Assembly (NCBI RefSeq): GCF_003515945.1
Contig: NZ_QWLM01000012.1
Span: 47,777-111,776, forward strand
Direction: 5' to 3'
Length of the DNA: 64,000 bases
Origin: Dermacoccus abyssi
Lineage (GTDB): Bacteria > Actinomycetota > Actinomycetes > Actinomycetales > Dermatophilaceae
Numbering within the stretch: the first letter of the stretch is position 1; each line of letters starts with the position of its first letter. The notes below the pieces were generated by a model. It had not been told where the DNA came from and made no database searches. It saw nothing but the letters and a program-made list of their open reading frames with translations. A program made the position numbers and the translations under genes. This document shows positions 17,902-26,711 of the stretch, in pieces.

Positions 17902-19344
17902 ATGGAAGCAGCAGCCGACTTCATTGCGACGATCAACGACAAGTTCTGGTATCTCGTCATCGCCCTGCTCGTGGCTGCGGGCCTCTGGTATTCGGCGCGC
18001 ACCCTGGTGGTCCAGGTGCGGCTGCTGCCGGAGATGTTCCGAGCCATCAAGGAGAAGCCCTCCGGTGCCGGCGAGAACGACGGGATCTCGGCGTTTCGCG
18101 CCTTCACCATCTCCGCGGCGTCCCGCGTGGGTACGGGCAACATCGCCGGTGTCGCGGTAGCCATCGCCATCGGTGGCCCCGGCGCCGTGTTCTGGATGTG
18201 GATGCTCGCCATCCTCGGTGGTGCCACCGCGTTCATCGAGTCCACGTTGGCGCAGCTCTACAAGGTGCGCGGCAAGGACGGCTACGTCGGTGGTCCGGCG
18301 TACTACATCCGCGAAGGCTTGGGCCGCAAGGGCATGGCCGCGACGTTCGCCGTCGTCATCACCGTGACGTACGGCTTCGTCTTCAACGCCGTGCAGGCCA
18401 ACTCGATCAGCGCCTCGGTACAGGCCAACTTCGACGACGCCAAGGGCCTGGCCTGGATCATCGGGCTCATCGTCGCCGCGCTGACCGCAGCCGTCATCTT
18501 CGGCGGCGTGCGTCGCCTCTCGGCCGTCACGGAGATCATCGTGCCGGTCATGGCCGTCGCCTACGTCGGCGTGGCGCTCGTCGTCGTCGCGATGAACATC
18601 GGCGAGGTTCCGGCGATGATCGGCCACATCGTCGGTCACGCCCTCGGCTTCGAGCAGATCACGGGTGCTGCGTTCGGTGCGGCCCTCATGCAGGGCATGC
18701 GTCGTGGCCTGTTCTCCAACGAGGCCGGTATGGGTTCGGTGCCGAACGCCGCCGCAACCGCAGAGGTGTCGCACCCGGTCAAGCAGGGTCTCGTGCAGGC
18801 CTTGGGCGTCTACTTCGACACGATCATCGTGTGTTCGGCGACGGCGTTCATCATTCTGCTGACGCAGCCCAAGTACGGCGTGAGCGACCCGGAGGGCATC
18901 GGACTGACGCAGACCGCCCTCCAGTCGCAGGTCGGATCGTGGGCCGGGCCGTTCCTGTCGATCGTCATCTTCTTCCTCGCCTGGTCGTCGATCCTCGGCA
19001 ACAGCTACTACGGCGAGGCGAACATCCGCTTCCTCACCGAGTCCAAGCCGGGCGAGGGCCTGCTCACGGCGTTCCGTGTCGGCGTCCTCGTGTGTGTCGT
19101 CGGCGGTGCTCTCGGTTCGGTGGCCCTCGTGTGGAACCTCGCGGACCTCGCGATGGGCATCATGGCCACGATCAACCTGCTCGCCCTGCTCCCGCTCGGC
19201 GGGCTGTCCGTGGCGCTGCTCAAGGACTTCCTCACGCAGCGTGCCGCCGGCAAGGATCCCGTGTTCGAACGCTCGAGCCTCCCGCAGGCGAAGAACGTCC
19301 AGCTCTGGGACGCGCCCCCGGCGCGCAGCGCAACACCCGAGTGA
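17902..19344 (+). CDS. Alanine/glycine:cation symporter family (AlsT/AgcS)
   Basis: A sodium- or proton-coupled amino acid importer of about 10-11 spans, 480 residues. Family signatures are visible: GVGTGNIAGVA-like RVGTGNIAGVAVAIAIGGPG, FIESTLAQLYK, GGPAYYI, and the conserved RGLFSNEAGMGSVPNAAATA. The product is full length. It stands alone, with a terminator on either side. Substrate cannot be read from sequence beyond small neutral amino acids. Confidence 0.92.
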   Translation: MEAAADFIATINDKFWYLVIALLVAAGLWYSARTLVVQVRLLPEMFRAIKEKPSGAGENDGISAFRAFTISAASRVGTGNIAGVAVAIAIGGPGAVFWMWMLAILGGATAFIESTLAQLYKVRGKDGYVGGPAYYIREGLGRKGMAATFAVVITVTYGFVFNAVQANSISASVQANFDDAKGLAWIIGLIVAALTAAVIFGGVRRLSAVTEIIVPVMAVAYVGVALVVVAMNIGEVPAMIGHIVGHALGFEQITGAAFGAALMQGMRRGLFSNEAGMGSVPNAAATAEVSHPVKQGLVQALGVYFDTIIVCSATAFIILLTQPKYGVSDPEGIGLTQTALQSQVGSWAGPFLSIVIFFLAWSSILGNSYYGEANIRFLTESKPGEGLLTAFRVGVLVCVVGGALGSVALVWNLADLAMGIMATINLLALLPLGGLSVALLKDFLTQRAAGKDPVFERSSLPQAKNVQLWDAPPARSATPE

Positions 19345-19376
19345 TCGGCGCCTGACCTCCGTCAGCGCTCGACACA

Positions 19377-19419
19377 AAAGACTGCGGCCCCCGTCGATTC
19401 GACGGGGGCCGCAGTCTTT
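19377..19419. terminator. Bidirectional terminator between the symporter gene and trxA
   Basis: Two 21-base arms are perfectly complementary around a single T. AAAG/CTTT ends give each strand a short A- and T-tract. It sits between convergent genes, so it can stop both transcripts. Confidence 0.9.
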
Positions 19420-19433
19420 GCTGAAAGCGATGA

Positions 19434-19760
19434 TCAGCCGATGAAGGGCTCAAGCTCGCGCAGGAGCTTCGGCTTCGGCATAGCGCCGACGATCGTCTTG
19501 ACGACCTCGCCGTTCTGGTAGACGTTCATCGTCGGAATACCCGTGATGCCGTACTTGGCGGACGTCGCGGGGTTCTCGTCGGTGTTGAGCTTGAAGACCT
19601 CGATCTTGTCGCCGTTCGCGGCGGCGATCTCCTCGAGGATCGGCGCGATGGCGCGGCACGGGCCGCACCATTCGGCCCAGAAGTCGACGAGGACGGGCTT
19701 GTCGTTCTTGAGAACGTCAGCCTCGAACGTGGCGTCGGTGGTGGGCTTGGTGGTTGCCAT
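19434..19760 (-). CDS. trxA: Thioredoxin
   Basis: A cytosolic disulfide reductant of 108 residues with the active site WCGPC (residues 31-35) and the cis-proline region GIPTMNVYQNG. GGAAGGAA precedes the ATG. It follows trxB, its reductase, in the conserved sigM-antisigma-trxB-trxA order of Actinobacteria. Confidence 0.97.
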   Translation of the reverse strand: MATTKPTTDATFEADVLKNDKPVLVDFWAEWCGPCRAIAPILEEIAAANGDKIEVFKLNTDENPATSAKYGITGIPTMNVYQNGEVVKTIVGAMPKPKLLRELEPFIG

Positions 19761-19822
19761 GGGGCATTCCTTCCGGGACGTCGGTCAGTGCTGGTGAAGA
19801 TAAACGGTGGGGACGACGCGCG

Positions 19823-20827
19823 TCAGCGCGGCTCGTCCGTGCCCTGCGGCTCTGCGGTGAGGGACGCGTCGGGCTTGGGCTCGCCGGCGGCGTCGAGCGA
19901 GGCGAGGAAACGCTCCGCGTCGAGGGCGGCCGAACAGCCGGAACCGGCGGCCGTGATGGCCTGACGGTAGACGTGGTCGACGAGGTCGCCGCAGGCGAAG
20001 ACGCCGTCGACGTTCGTGCGCGTCGTGCGGTCCTGGACGAGGACGTAGCCCTCGTCGTCAAGGTCGATCTGGCCGGTGACGAGTTCGTTGCGCGGCAGGT
20101 GGCCGATGGCGATGAACAGACCCGTGGTCTCCTGCTCGCGCTCCTCGCCGGTGACGGTGTCGCGCAGCGTGACGCTCGAGACCTTGGCGTCGCCGTGGAT
20201 CGCGACGACCTCGCTGTTCCACGCGAAACGGATCTTCGGATCCTTCTCGGCGCGCTCGGCCATGATCTTGGAGGCGCGCAGCTCGTCGCGGCGGTGCACG
20301 AGGGTGACGCTGTTCGCGAAGCGCGTGAGGAACGTGGCCTCCTCGACGGCGGAGTCGCCGCCGCCGACGACCATGATGTCCTGGTTGCGGAAGAACGCGC
20401 CGTCACACGTGGCGCACCACGAGACGCCGTGACCCGACAGGCGCTTCTCGTCGGGCAGCCCCAGCTCGCGGTAGGCCGAGCCCATGGCCAGGATGACGGC
20501 GTTCGCCTTGTGAACGACGCCCTCACCGTCGGTGACGGTCTTGACATCGCCCGTGAGGTCGACGGCGGTGACGTCGTCACGCACGAGCTCGGCGCCGAAT
20601 CGCTCGGCCTGGGCGCGCATGTTCTCCATGAGGTCCGGGCCCATGATGCCGTCGGAGAAACCGGGGAAGTTCTCCACCTCGGTGGTGTTCATGAGCGCGC
20701 CACCGGCCGTCACGGAGCCCTCGAACACGAGGGGCTCGAGGTTGGCGCGGGCCGCGTAGACGGCAGCGGTGTACCCGGCGGGGCCGGAGCCGATGATGAT
20801 GAGGTTGCGCACGGCCTGGTCGCTCAC
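19823..20827 (-). CDS. trxB: Thioredoxin reductase (NADPH)
   Basis: A flavoprotein that transfers electrons from NADPH to thioredoxin. The FAD motif is [15 protein letters not shown] near the N-terminus, the redox pair is in WCATCDG, the NADPH motif is [12 protein letters not shown], and the second FAD segment is [15 protein letters not shown]. The product has 334 residues. GTG (VSDQAVRNL) is chosen for GAAGGA upstream; the frame is open 14 codons further. Linkage to sigM suggests redox or oxidative-stress control, as known for other actinobacterial SigM/SigH systems. Confidence 0.96.
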   Translation of the reverse strand: MSDQAVRNLIIIGSGPAGYTAAVYAARANLEPLVFEGSVTAGGALMNTTEVENFPGFSDGIMGPDLMENMRAQAERFGAELVRDDVTAVDLTGDVKTVTDGEGVVHKANAVILAMGSAYRELGLPDEKRLSGHGVSWCATCDGAFFRNQDIMVVGGGDSAVEEATFLTRFANSVTLVHRRDELRASKIMAERAEKDPKIRFAWNSEVVAIHGDAKVSSVTLRDTVTGEEREQETTGLFIAIGHLPRNELVTGQIDLDDEGYVLVQDRTTRTNVDGVFACGDLVDHVYRQAITAAGSGCSAALDAERFLASLDAAGEPKPDASLTAEPQGTDEPR

Positions 20828-20916
20828 GAAAGCTTCCTTCGTCGGTTTGTTGCGGTTCGCGTAGGTCAACGCACTCTATCCGCGCGTCATTCCCCGGCGC
20901 ACACGCGCGCTCGGCA

Positions 20917-21879
20917 TCAGGTGGAGATGGGCGTCGGCCCCGCCTTGAGGTCATCGGCCTTGCTGCACGTGCGCGAGACGACCCACGCCGTCTTCTTGCC
21001 GTCCTTGACCGTGACGACGATGACGGCGGGCTGGCCGTCGTAGGAACCGAAGTCGGCGTACACCTTGTCCGGCGCCTGCGCGAGGCCGGCGTCGACGGCG
21101 TCGAGGCAGGACTGTACACCGGTGCCGGTGGCCAGCGGGCCGAGCGACTGGGCGTCGGCCTGCTTGGGCTCGATCGGGGTGCTCGTCGAGGTGGGCAGCG
21201 AAGCCGCCTGCGTGGCGAGCGAGTCCGACGTGTACTGCGTCTCGGTCTGGGTGACGCGCACCCGCGAGGCGTAGTTCTGCGTGCCGTCGTTCGCTCCGCT
21301 GCTCACCGACGACGACGGGCTCGGGCCGTCAGCGACCTGGGCGTCGTCGTTGCCGCCGAGCGACTTCGAGACGCCGACGGCACCGATGGCGACGGCGGCC
21401 GCAGCACCGAGCGCGAGCGCGGCCTTGCCGAAGCCACCCTTCTTGCGGGCACGGTGCGCGTCGAGCGAGGCGACGGAGTGATCACGCTCGGAGTCGGCGC
21501 GTGCGGACGTCTCCGCTGCGGGACGCGACGGCGTCACGGACGCCGGGCGCGTGGCGTCGGGGTCGTACTCGGCACGCTGCGCGGATTCGGTGCGGCGCGG
21601 ACGGGCCGGCAGCGGCACGACGGTGGAGCTGCCGGACGAGGCCCGCTTGCTCTCGTCGAATCCGGAGGCGCGGTCGCCGAACTCAGCCTTGAACGCCTCA
21701 CGTATACGCGCCTCGACATCGCTGGGCATGGCGAGTTCGGGCCCGTCCTCGGCTGCGCTGCGGCGCAGCAGAGCCGAGATCTCGTCCTGGACGTGTTCGG
21801 GTGCGAGGTCGGCGGGCTGCTCGTCCTTCGAGCGGCCGCTGTTGGCCGCCTCCCACTCGTCACGGAAGTTCCGGGTCAT
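20917..21879 (-). CDS. Putative SigM-associated anti-sigma factor / single-pass membrane protein
   Basis: A 320-residue protein. It has an acidic N-terminal region with a segment VQDEISALLRRSA...SDVEARIREAF, a membrane span near residues 152-172 (GKAALALGAAAAVAIGAVGVS), a Ser/Thr-rich linker and an outer domain with two cysteines (VQSCLDAVDAG and RTCSK). Position directly downstream of an ECF sigma gene, and topology (cytosolic part, one span, outer part), suggest a regulator of SigM, as RsmA in mycobacteria. I see no zinc anti-sigma motif, so the call rests on context. AAAGGAGG precedes the ATG. Confidence 0.65.
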   Translation of the reverse strand: MTRNFRDEWEAANSGRSKDEQPADLAPEHVQDEISALLRRSAAEDGPELAMPSDVEARIREAFKAEFGDRASGFDESKRASSGSSTVVPLPARPRRTESAQRAEYDPDATRPASVTPSRPAAETSARADSERDHSVASLDAHRARKKGGFGKAALALGAAAAVAIGAVGVSKSLGGNDDAQVADGPSPSSSVSSGANDGTQNYASRVRVTQTETQYTSDSLATQAASLPTSTSTPIEPKQADAQSLGPLATGTGVQSCLDAVDAGLAQAPDKVYADFGSYDGQPAVIVVTVKDGKKTAWVVSRTCSKADDLKAGPTPIST

Positions 21880-22003
21880 CTCGGGCCTCCTTTCTGCTGG
21901 GCATACGTTCGCTTCATGGTCTCCGACGCGAGGGTCGGCGCTTCGGTTCCATCACGGTTCGAGAATTTTTCGGAACGTTGCGTGAGGAGCCGGCGAGGCG
22001 CGT

Positions 22004-22540
22004 TCAGGTGACCCCGAGGAGCTCGGCCAAAGCGGTGCGCCCACGGGCGCAGCGGGACTTGACGGTGCCTTCGGCGATGCCGAGTTGTTGGGCGACCTCG
22101 GCGACGGACAGGCCCTCCATCTCGAGCAACACGAGGCAGACGCGCTGGCCCTCGGGGAGCTTGTCGAGGGCCTCGCGCACGTCGAGGCGGACGTCGGTCT
22201 GTGCGTGTTCGTCGCGTTTGTCGGCGATGTCGTACTCCGGCCACTCCTGCGTGGGCTTGAGCCGGCGTAGTCGATCGAGGGAGGAATTGACGATGATGCG
22301 GTGCAGCCACGTGGAGAACTGGGCGTCGCCGCGGAAGGAGTCGATGCGTCGGAACGCAGCGATGAAGCCTTCCTGGACCGCGTCTGCGGCGAGCTCCTGG
22401 TCGCGGGTCGTGCGCAACGCCACGGCCCACATCTTGTCCTTGTAGCGCTCGAACAGCACTCCGAAAGCGTCGGCGTTGCCCTCGCGATACGCGTCGACGA
22501 GAGCGACGTCGCTCAACTCGCGAAGTTCGTAGCCGTTCAC
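22004..22540 (-). CDS. sigM: RNA polymerase ECF sigma factor, SigM type
   Basis: A 178-residue group 4 sigma factor. Region 2 spans DAFGVLFERYKDKMWAVALR to FRGDAQFSTWLHRIIVNSS; region 4 is LPEGQRVCLVLLEMEGLSVA and GIAEGTVKSRCARGR. It lies between the pseudokinase gene and the putative anti-sigma gene, and the start overlaps the pseudokinase stop (ATGA), so expression is coupled. The order murJ-kinase-sigM-antisigma-trxB-trxA matches the Rv3910-Rv3914 region. Confidence 0.93.
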   Translation of the reverse strand: MNGYELRELSDVALVDAYREGNADAFGVLFERYKDKMWAVALRTTRDQELAADAVQEGFIAAFRRIDSFRGDAQFSTWLHRIIVNSSLDRLRRLKPTQEWPEYDIADKRDEHAQTDVRLDVREALDKLPEGQRVCLVLLEMEGLSVAEVAQQLGIAEGTVKSRCARGRTALAELLGVT

Positions 22541-24393
22541 TTCTCTACCGAGACCTCGGAGACGGCCGACTGGTAGTAGGACGTGCCGGGCGCGAGACTC
22601 TGCGTCGTGATGAAGATCGTCACGTAGCTTCCCTTCGCAGTGGACGAGATCGTCTGCTGGCTCGTCGCATTCGAGACCGAACCCACCTTCTTGCCCGCGG
22701 TGCCGGGCGCGTCACCGACGTAGACGTCGGCGGTGAGCGGCTGGCCCTCGCCCGGCGTGATCTTGATGCTCTTCACGTCGGTCGAGGTGCCGAGGTTGAG
22801 TGCGAGGCCACCGTAACCCGGGTAACCGCCCCAGGGGCGGTTGCGATACAGAAGGCTCTTCCATGTTGTGCTGGTGTCACCGTCGACAGCCTGCGCCATG
22901 GAACTGGAGTCGTTGACGCGCATGCCGCGCTGATTGACGACGGAGGCGCTCTGGACCTTCACGGGAGTGCCGGCCCGACTGGCCGAGCCCGAGGGCGACG
23001 CGCCGGACGACGCAGCGCCCGAGGACGCGGAGGCGGAGTTGGACGCGGCAGGGGTGTCGGCATTACCACCGATGCCGCGGATGCCGAGGACAGCGAGCAC
23101 GAGGGCACCGATGACGAAGAGCGCGACGATACCGAGCGCGAGCTTGCTGCTGCCCGCGTCGGGGTCGTCGGTGCCGCCGTGGAAACCGGGGACCGGCGGC
23201 TCGAGCTCCTCGAACGAGGGGTCGTACGTCGTGCGGTGGTAGGCCGCGTCCTCGTCATCGAGGGAGAACTGGGTGGTCTCGTCGGCGTCGAACTGGACCG
23301 GGCGGCCGATCATCGTCGCGTCCGCCGGATCCTGCTCATTCGCCGCACGGGGCGCGGGCTTGCGCGGCAGGGCTGCGCCCGGGCCCTCTGCCCGGGCGCC
23401 CGGATCGGTGTCGTCGTCGGCGTTGCTGAGTCGTCGAGCACCCTTGGCGGCGCCCGCGGTGCCTGCGGCGGCCAGGGCGGCCGCGCCGACGGCACCGACG
23501 CCGCGTCGGCCCTCACCCTCGGTGCGGTCGGCGGCACGACGCACGGTGAAGTTCTGGTCCTTCTCGTCCTCGTCGCTCGCGGCGTCGTCCGAGCGTCGTC
23601 CCTTGCCGGGAGCCGTGATCATCTGTGCCGACCAGGGGGCGAGCTGACGGGCGACCTCGCCTGGCGTGCGCGGTGTCTCGTCGTAGTTGAGCGACTGGCG
23701 GCACATCGTGTCGAGGTCGCTCGGGATGCCGTCGACGACCTCGGACGGGGTGGCGATCTGTCCGTCGGCGCGACGCTCGGCCACGGTGAGGCCCTTGAGG
23801 CCGGTGATCTCCTCGGCCTTGCCCGGCCACTCGCCCGTGAGCGCGGTGTAGAGCAGCTTGACGCACGCCGCCGCGTCACGCTTGGTGGCCTCGGCGGAGG
23901 AGATGTCGTCACGGCCGGCGAGGGCGCCTCCGACGGCCACCTGTGTGACGGCGATGGAACCGTCTGCGAGGCGCAGCACGTGGCGGGGGGAGAGCGTGAG
24001 GTGGTGCAGGCCCCGCTGACGCGCGGCTTCGAGGGCGCTCGCAGTCTCACCGACGATGCGGCGAGCCTCCTCCGGGTGCATGGCTTCGAAGCGGACGAGA
24101 TCTGCGAGGCTGTGCGCGCCCGTGTGGGCCTCCTCGACGACGAAGGAGTGGTCGTCGTCGCTCCCTGCGTCGAGCACGCGCACGAGGCGGTCGTCCTCGA
24201 CGCCGGCGGCGCGGCGGGCGCTGTCGAGCGCAGCCGCGGCATGGGAGGACTTGGAGCCGAATACCGTGATGGCGACCTCGCGGCCCAGCTTCTCGTCACG
24301 GGCGAGCCAGCGGGCGAGCCCGGGCGCGTCCGAGATCTCGGACGTCAGTTCGTACCGGTTTCCCAGCACTGTGCCCTTGGTGATGCCCTGCAC
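22537..24393 (-). CDS. Membrane-anchored pseudokinase with discoidin-like outer domain
   Basis: A 618-residue protein corresponding to the C-terminal half of mycobacterial MviN (Rv3910), here a separate gene. The kinase-like fold starts at the N-terminus (GNRYELTSEISD). Catalytic motifs are absent: the HRD loop is replaced by LTLSPRHVL and DFG by TQVAVGG, so it is probably inactive as a kinase. A long charged region precedes one span (KLALGIVALFVIGALVLAVL, about residue 420). A Ser-rich linker then leads to a C-terminal domain resembling a galactose-binding/discoidin fold (AVDGDTSTTWKS). A scaffold or regulator of lipid II flipping with MurJ is inferred from the mycobacterial example. The start is GTG with GAGGAG. 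Confidence 0.85.
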   Translation of the reverse strand: MQGITKGTVLGNRYELTSEISDAPGLARWLARDEKLGREVAITVFGSKSSHAAAALDSARRAAGVEDDRLVRVLDAGSDDDHSFVVEEAHTGAHSLADLVRFEAMHPEEARRIVGETASALEAARQRGLHHLTLSPRHVLRLADGSIAVTQVAVGGALAGRDDISSAEATKRDAAACVKLLYTALTGEWPGKAEEITGLKGLTVAERRADGQIATPSEVVDGIPSDLDTMCRQSLNYDETPRTPGEVARQLAPWSAQMITAPGKGRRSDDAASDEDEKDQNFTVRRAADRTEGEGRRGVGAVGAAALAAAGTAGAAKGARRLSNADDDTDPGARAEGPGAALPRKPAPRAANEQDPADATMIGRPVQFDADETTQFSLDDEDAAYHRTTYDPSFEELEPPVPGFHGGTDDPDAGSSKLALGIVALFVIGALVLAVLGIRGIGGNADTPAASNSASASSGAASSGASPSGSASRAGTPVKVQSASVVNQRGMRVNDSSSMAQAVDGDTSTTWKSLLYRNRPWGGYPGYGGLALNLGTSTDVKSIKITPGEGQPLTADVYVGDAPGTAGKKVGSVSNATSQQTISSTAKGSYVTIFITTQSLAPGTSYYQSAVSEVSVEK

Positions 24394-24524
24394 TCGAACT
24401 CCTCGTCGTCGACGCCATCGATGTCGCTGCCGTCCGTGTACGACGCTGGACGTCGGGTGAGCGCGGGCGACAGCAGGCTCGGCTCATCCTAAGCAAGGGG
24501 CCTGACAACCGGCCGGTATCGCGG

Positions 24525-24546
24525 GGCGTTCGGCGCGCCGAACGCC
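24525..24546. repeat. 22-bp perfect palindrome between murJ and the pseudokinase gene
   Basis: Eleven-base arms centred on GCGC (GGCGTTCGGCG / CGCCGAACGCC). It could be a stem or an operator for the pseudokinase-sigM unit. Confidence 0.55.
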
Positions 24547-24561
24547 GGGCCCCGTCGAGCG

Positions 24562-24598
24562 CGAAGCCCGCCGCCCCGAGGAGGGCCGGCGGGCTTCG
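24562..24598 (-). terminator. Hairpin terminator after murJ
   Basis: Twelve-base arms CGAAGCCCGCCG / CGGCGGGCTTCG with a 13-base loop, immediately 3' of the murJ stop. It suggests that the pseudokinase-sigM genes have their own promoter. Confidence 0.75.
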
Positions 24599-24601
24599 AG
24601 G

Positions 24602-26698
24602 TCAGGAACGCTTGAGGCGCCGCGCGACGGGTCCGGTGAGGCTGTTGATCTCCTCCACCCGCAGGCGGTTCGCGACGAACAGGTACACCGCGAGGAAGAT
24701 CGAGCCGACGACCGCGATCTCGAGGAAGTAACCGAAACGCGACACCGGCAGCGCGTCGTGCAACGGAAGCTGCGCGAGGAAGCCGACAGCCGTGGCGAGC
24801 AGTGAGGCGATCGCGAGACGTACGTACGTGCGTACCGTCTCGGACATCGGCACGTGACCAATCTTGCGCTTGAGCAGGACGAAACCGACGGATGCCTGGA
24901 CGAGGTTAGACAACGTCTGCGCCAGGCCGACGCCGACGCCGACCCAGTGGACGCCGGGCTGGCCGAAGAAGTGGGCACCCTGCAGCCCGGTCCAGTCGGT
25001 CAGCGCACGCCCGAAGATCTCCTCGGTGAGGTTGTGCCAGTTGAACCACGGGAGGGTGAGCCCGATGGCGGTGCCGGTGCACAGGATCTGCATCCAGAAG
25101 GGCGTCTTGGCGTCACCGTAGGCGTAGAACACGCGCTGGATGATGAGGCAGAGGCTGAACGGCACGAGGCCGATCATCATCGTGATGGCGATCGATCCGA
25201 TGGCCCACAGGCTCGACTCGACCGGCCCGACCCACAGGCCCACGAGGGGGAAGACGAGGACGAAGCAGCCGAACGTCAGCATGACGGACGCGATACCCGA
25301 CAGGCGGATACCCGTCGTCATGTCGTCCTTGACCTTCTGCGTCTCGCCGCGACCGGCCGCCACCGACATGCGCGTGAACAGCGCCGTCACGAGGGAAAGC
25401 GTGATGAGCGAGTGGGGCAGGCTGAACAGGAGGAAGGCGTTGCTCTGGGCTGCCTTGTTCGGCTGGCCGTCGGGCTGGGAGGAGAGCAGCTGCGTCGTGA
25501 CGACGAGGCCGATCTGCTGGACGATGACGGCGGCGAAGGCCCATCCGGCCATCGTCGAGGCGCTGCGCAGGCCGACGCCGCGGAACTGGAAGTTCGGCGA
25601 GTAGGTGTATCCCGCGCGCTTGAGGAGCGGGATGAGCACGACGGCCTGGGCGAAGATGCCCAACGTCGCGGGCAGAGCCAGCATGATCATCATTTGGGTC
25701 GTCATGCCACTGAAGCCAGGCGTGTTGGCGCCGTGCGGGTACATGAGGATGTAGGCTGCGAGGCCCGCAATGATGACGACGTTCGCGAGGGCCGGGCTCC
25801 ACATGAAGGCACCGAAGCGACCCCGGGCGTTGAGCACCTGACCGAGGATTGTGTAGAGGCCGTAGAAGAAGATCTGCGGCAGACACAACAGGGTGAAGAT
25901 CAAGGCCACGTGTGCCTTGTCGTCGGTCATGTTGTTGTTGTCGAAGAGGCGATAGACGAGTGGCGCCGCTGCCATGAAGACGACGGTGACGCCCGCCAGG
26001 ATCATGAATGTCAGCGTGAGAATGCGGTCGGTGTACGCCTTGCCGCCGTCGGAATGCTCGAGCGCACGGGTGATCTGTGGAACGAGGACGGCGTTGATGA
26101 CACCACCGGCGAGCAGCAGGTAGATGATGTTGGGCAGCGTGTTCGCGACGTCCCACGTGTTCGCCACGCCGGTGCTCAGACCGATGGCGGCCACCGTCAT
26201 CGAGGTTCGCAGCAAGCCCAGAACGCGCGAGACGAGCGTGCCGGCCGCCATGATGGCCGAACTGCGCAGGATTCCGCCGCGCCCGCCCGTGTCGGCGGCC
26301 TGGTCGGCTGCGTTGCCACCGACCTCGCCGGGGGAGGTCTGTGGAAGCGCCTGGGTTGCGGGCGCACCCCCTGTTTCACGTGAAACGCCGGCCTCGCGGC
26401 GCGAACGGCTCGAGACGTTGAGCGCGGCGTCGGCGTCGGTGTCCCACGTCTTCTCGGCCTCACGACGCTCGCGGTAGGCGTCGACGTCGGAGCGGGAGAT
26501 GACCTGCGTGTGGTCGCTGCTCGCGTGGCTTCGACTCTCGTCGAGGTTGCGCAGCCACTGAGCCTCTTGGTCGGCCTCGAACCAGGCGTCGTAGGCCGAG
26601 CCGATACTCGTGCCCGCGACGGAGGGCATCTGCGGCACGTGCCGTCGGGCGCTGGATTCGTACAGCGCGCCGAGAGAGCCGGGGCCGTCGTTCGACAT
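24602..26698 (-). CDS. murJ: Lipid II flippase MurJ (MviN)
   Basis: Flips undecaprenyl-linked peptidoglycan precursor across the membrane. The 698 residues comprise a hydrophilic N-terminal extension of about 170 residues and then about 14 spans, starting ILRSSAIMAAGTLVSRVLGL. It includes the family TLPNIIYLLLAGGVINAVLVPQ and RVFYAYGDAKTPFW. The extension contains an exact parS site (VSRET). ATG is chosen because AGGAG precedes it and the upstream gene ends 13 bases earlier. The C-terminal kinase domain fused in mycobacteria is a separate downstream gene here. Confidence 0.94.
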   Translation of the reverse strand: MSNDGPGSLGALYESSARRHVPQMPSVAGTSIGSAYDAWFEADQEAQWLRNLDESRSHASSDHTQVISRSDVDAYRERREAEKTWDTDADAALNVSSRSRREAGVSRETGGAPATQALPQTSPGEVGGNAADQAADTGGRGGILRSSAIMAAGTLVSRVLGLLRTSMTVAAIGLSTGVANTWDVANTLPNIIYLLLAGGVINAVLVPQITRALEHSDGGKAYTDRILTLTFMILAGVTVVFMAAAPLVYRLFDNNNMTDDKAHVALIFTLLCLPQIFFYGLYTILGQVLNARGRFGAFMWSPALANVVIIAGLAAYILMYPHGANTPGFSGMTTQMMIMLALPATLGIFAQAVVLIPLLKRAGYTYSPNFQFRGVGLRSASTMAGWAFAAVIVQQIGLVVTTQLLSSQPDGQPNKAAQSNAFLLFSLPHSLITLSLVTALFTRMSVAAGRGETQKVKDDMTTGIRLSGIASVMLTFGCFVLVFPLVGLWVGPVESSLWAIGSIAITMMIGLVPFSLCLIIQRVFYAYGDAKTPFWMQILCTGTAIGLTLPWFNWHNLTEEIFGRALTDWTGLQGAHFFGQPGVHWVGVGVGLAQTLSNLVQASVGFVLLKRKIGHVPMSETVRTYVRLAIASLLATAVGFLAQLPLHDALPVSRFGYFLEIAVVGSIFLAVYLFVANRLRVEEINSLTGPVARRLKRS
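26374..26387. other. parS site (exact GTTTCACGTGAAAC)
   Basis: A perfect core in the hydrophilic N-terminal extension of murJ, read as Val-Ser-Arg-Glu-Thr. Confidence 0.9.
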
Positions 26699-26711
26699 GG
26701 GCAGGGTGCTC

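Noticed and set aside
20216..20229. GTTCCACGCGAAAC in trxB as another parS site
   Set aside because: Two mismatches including the central CG step, and the codons are explained by conserved TrxB sequence.
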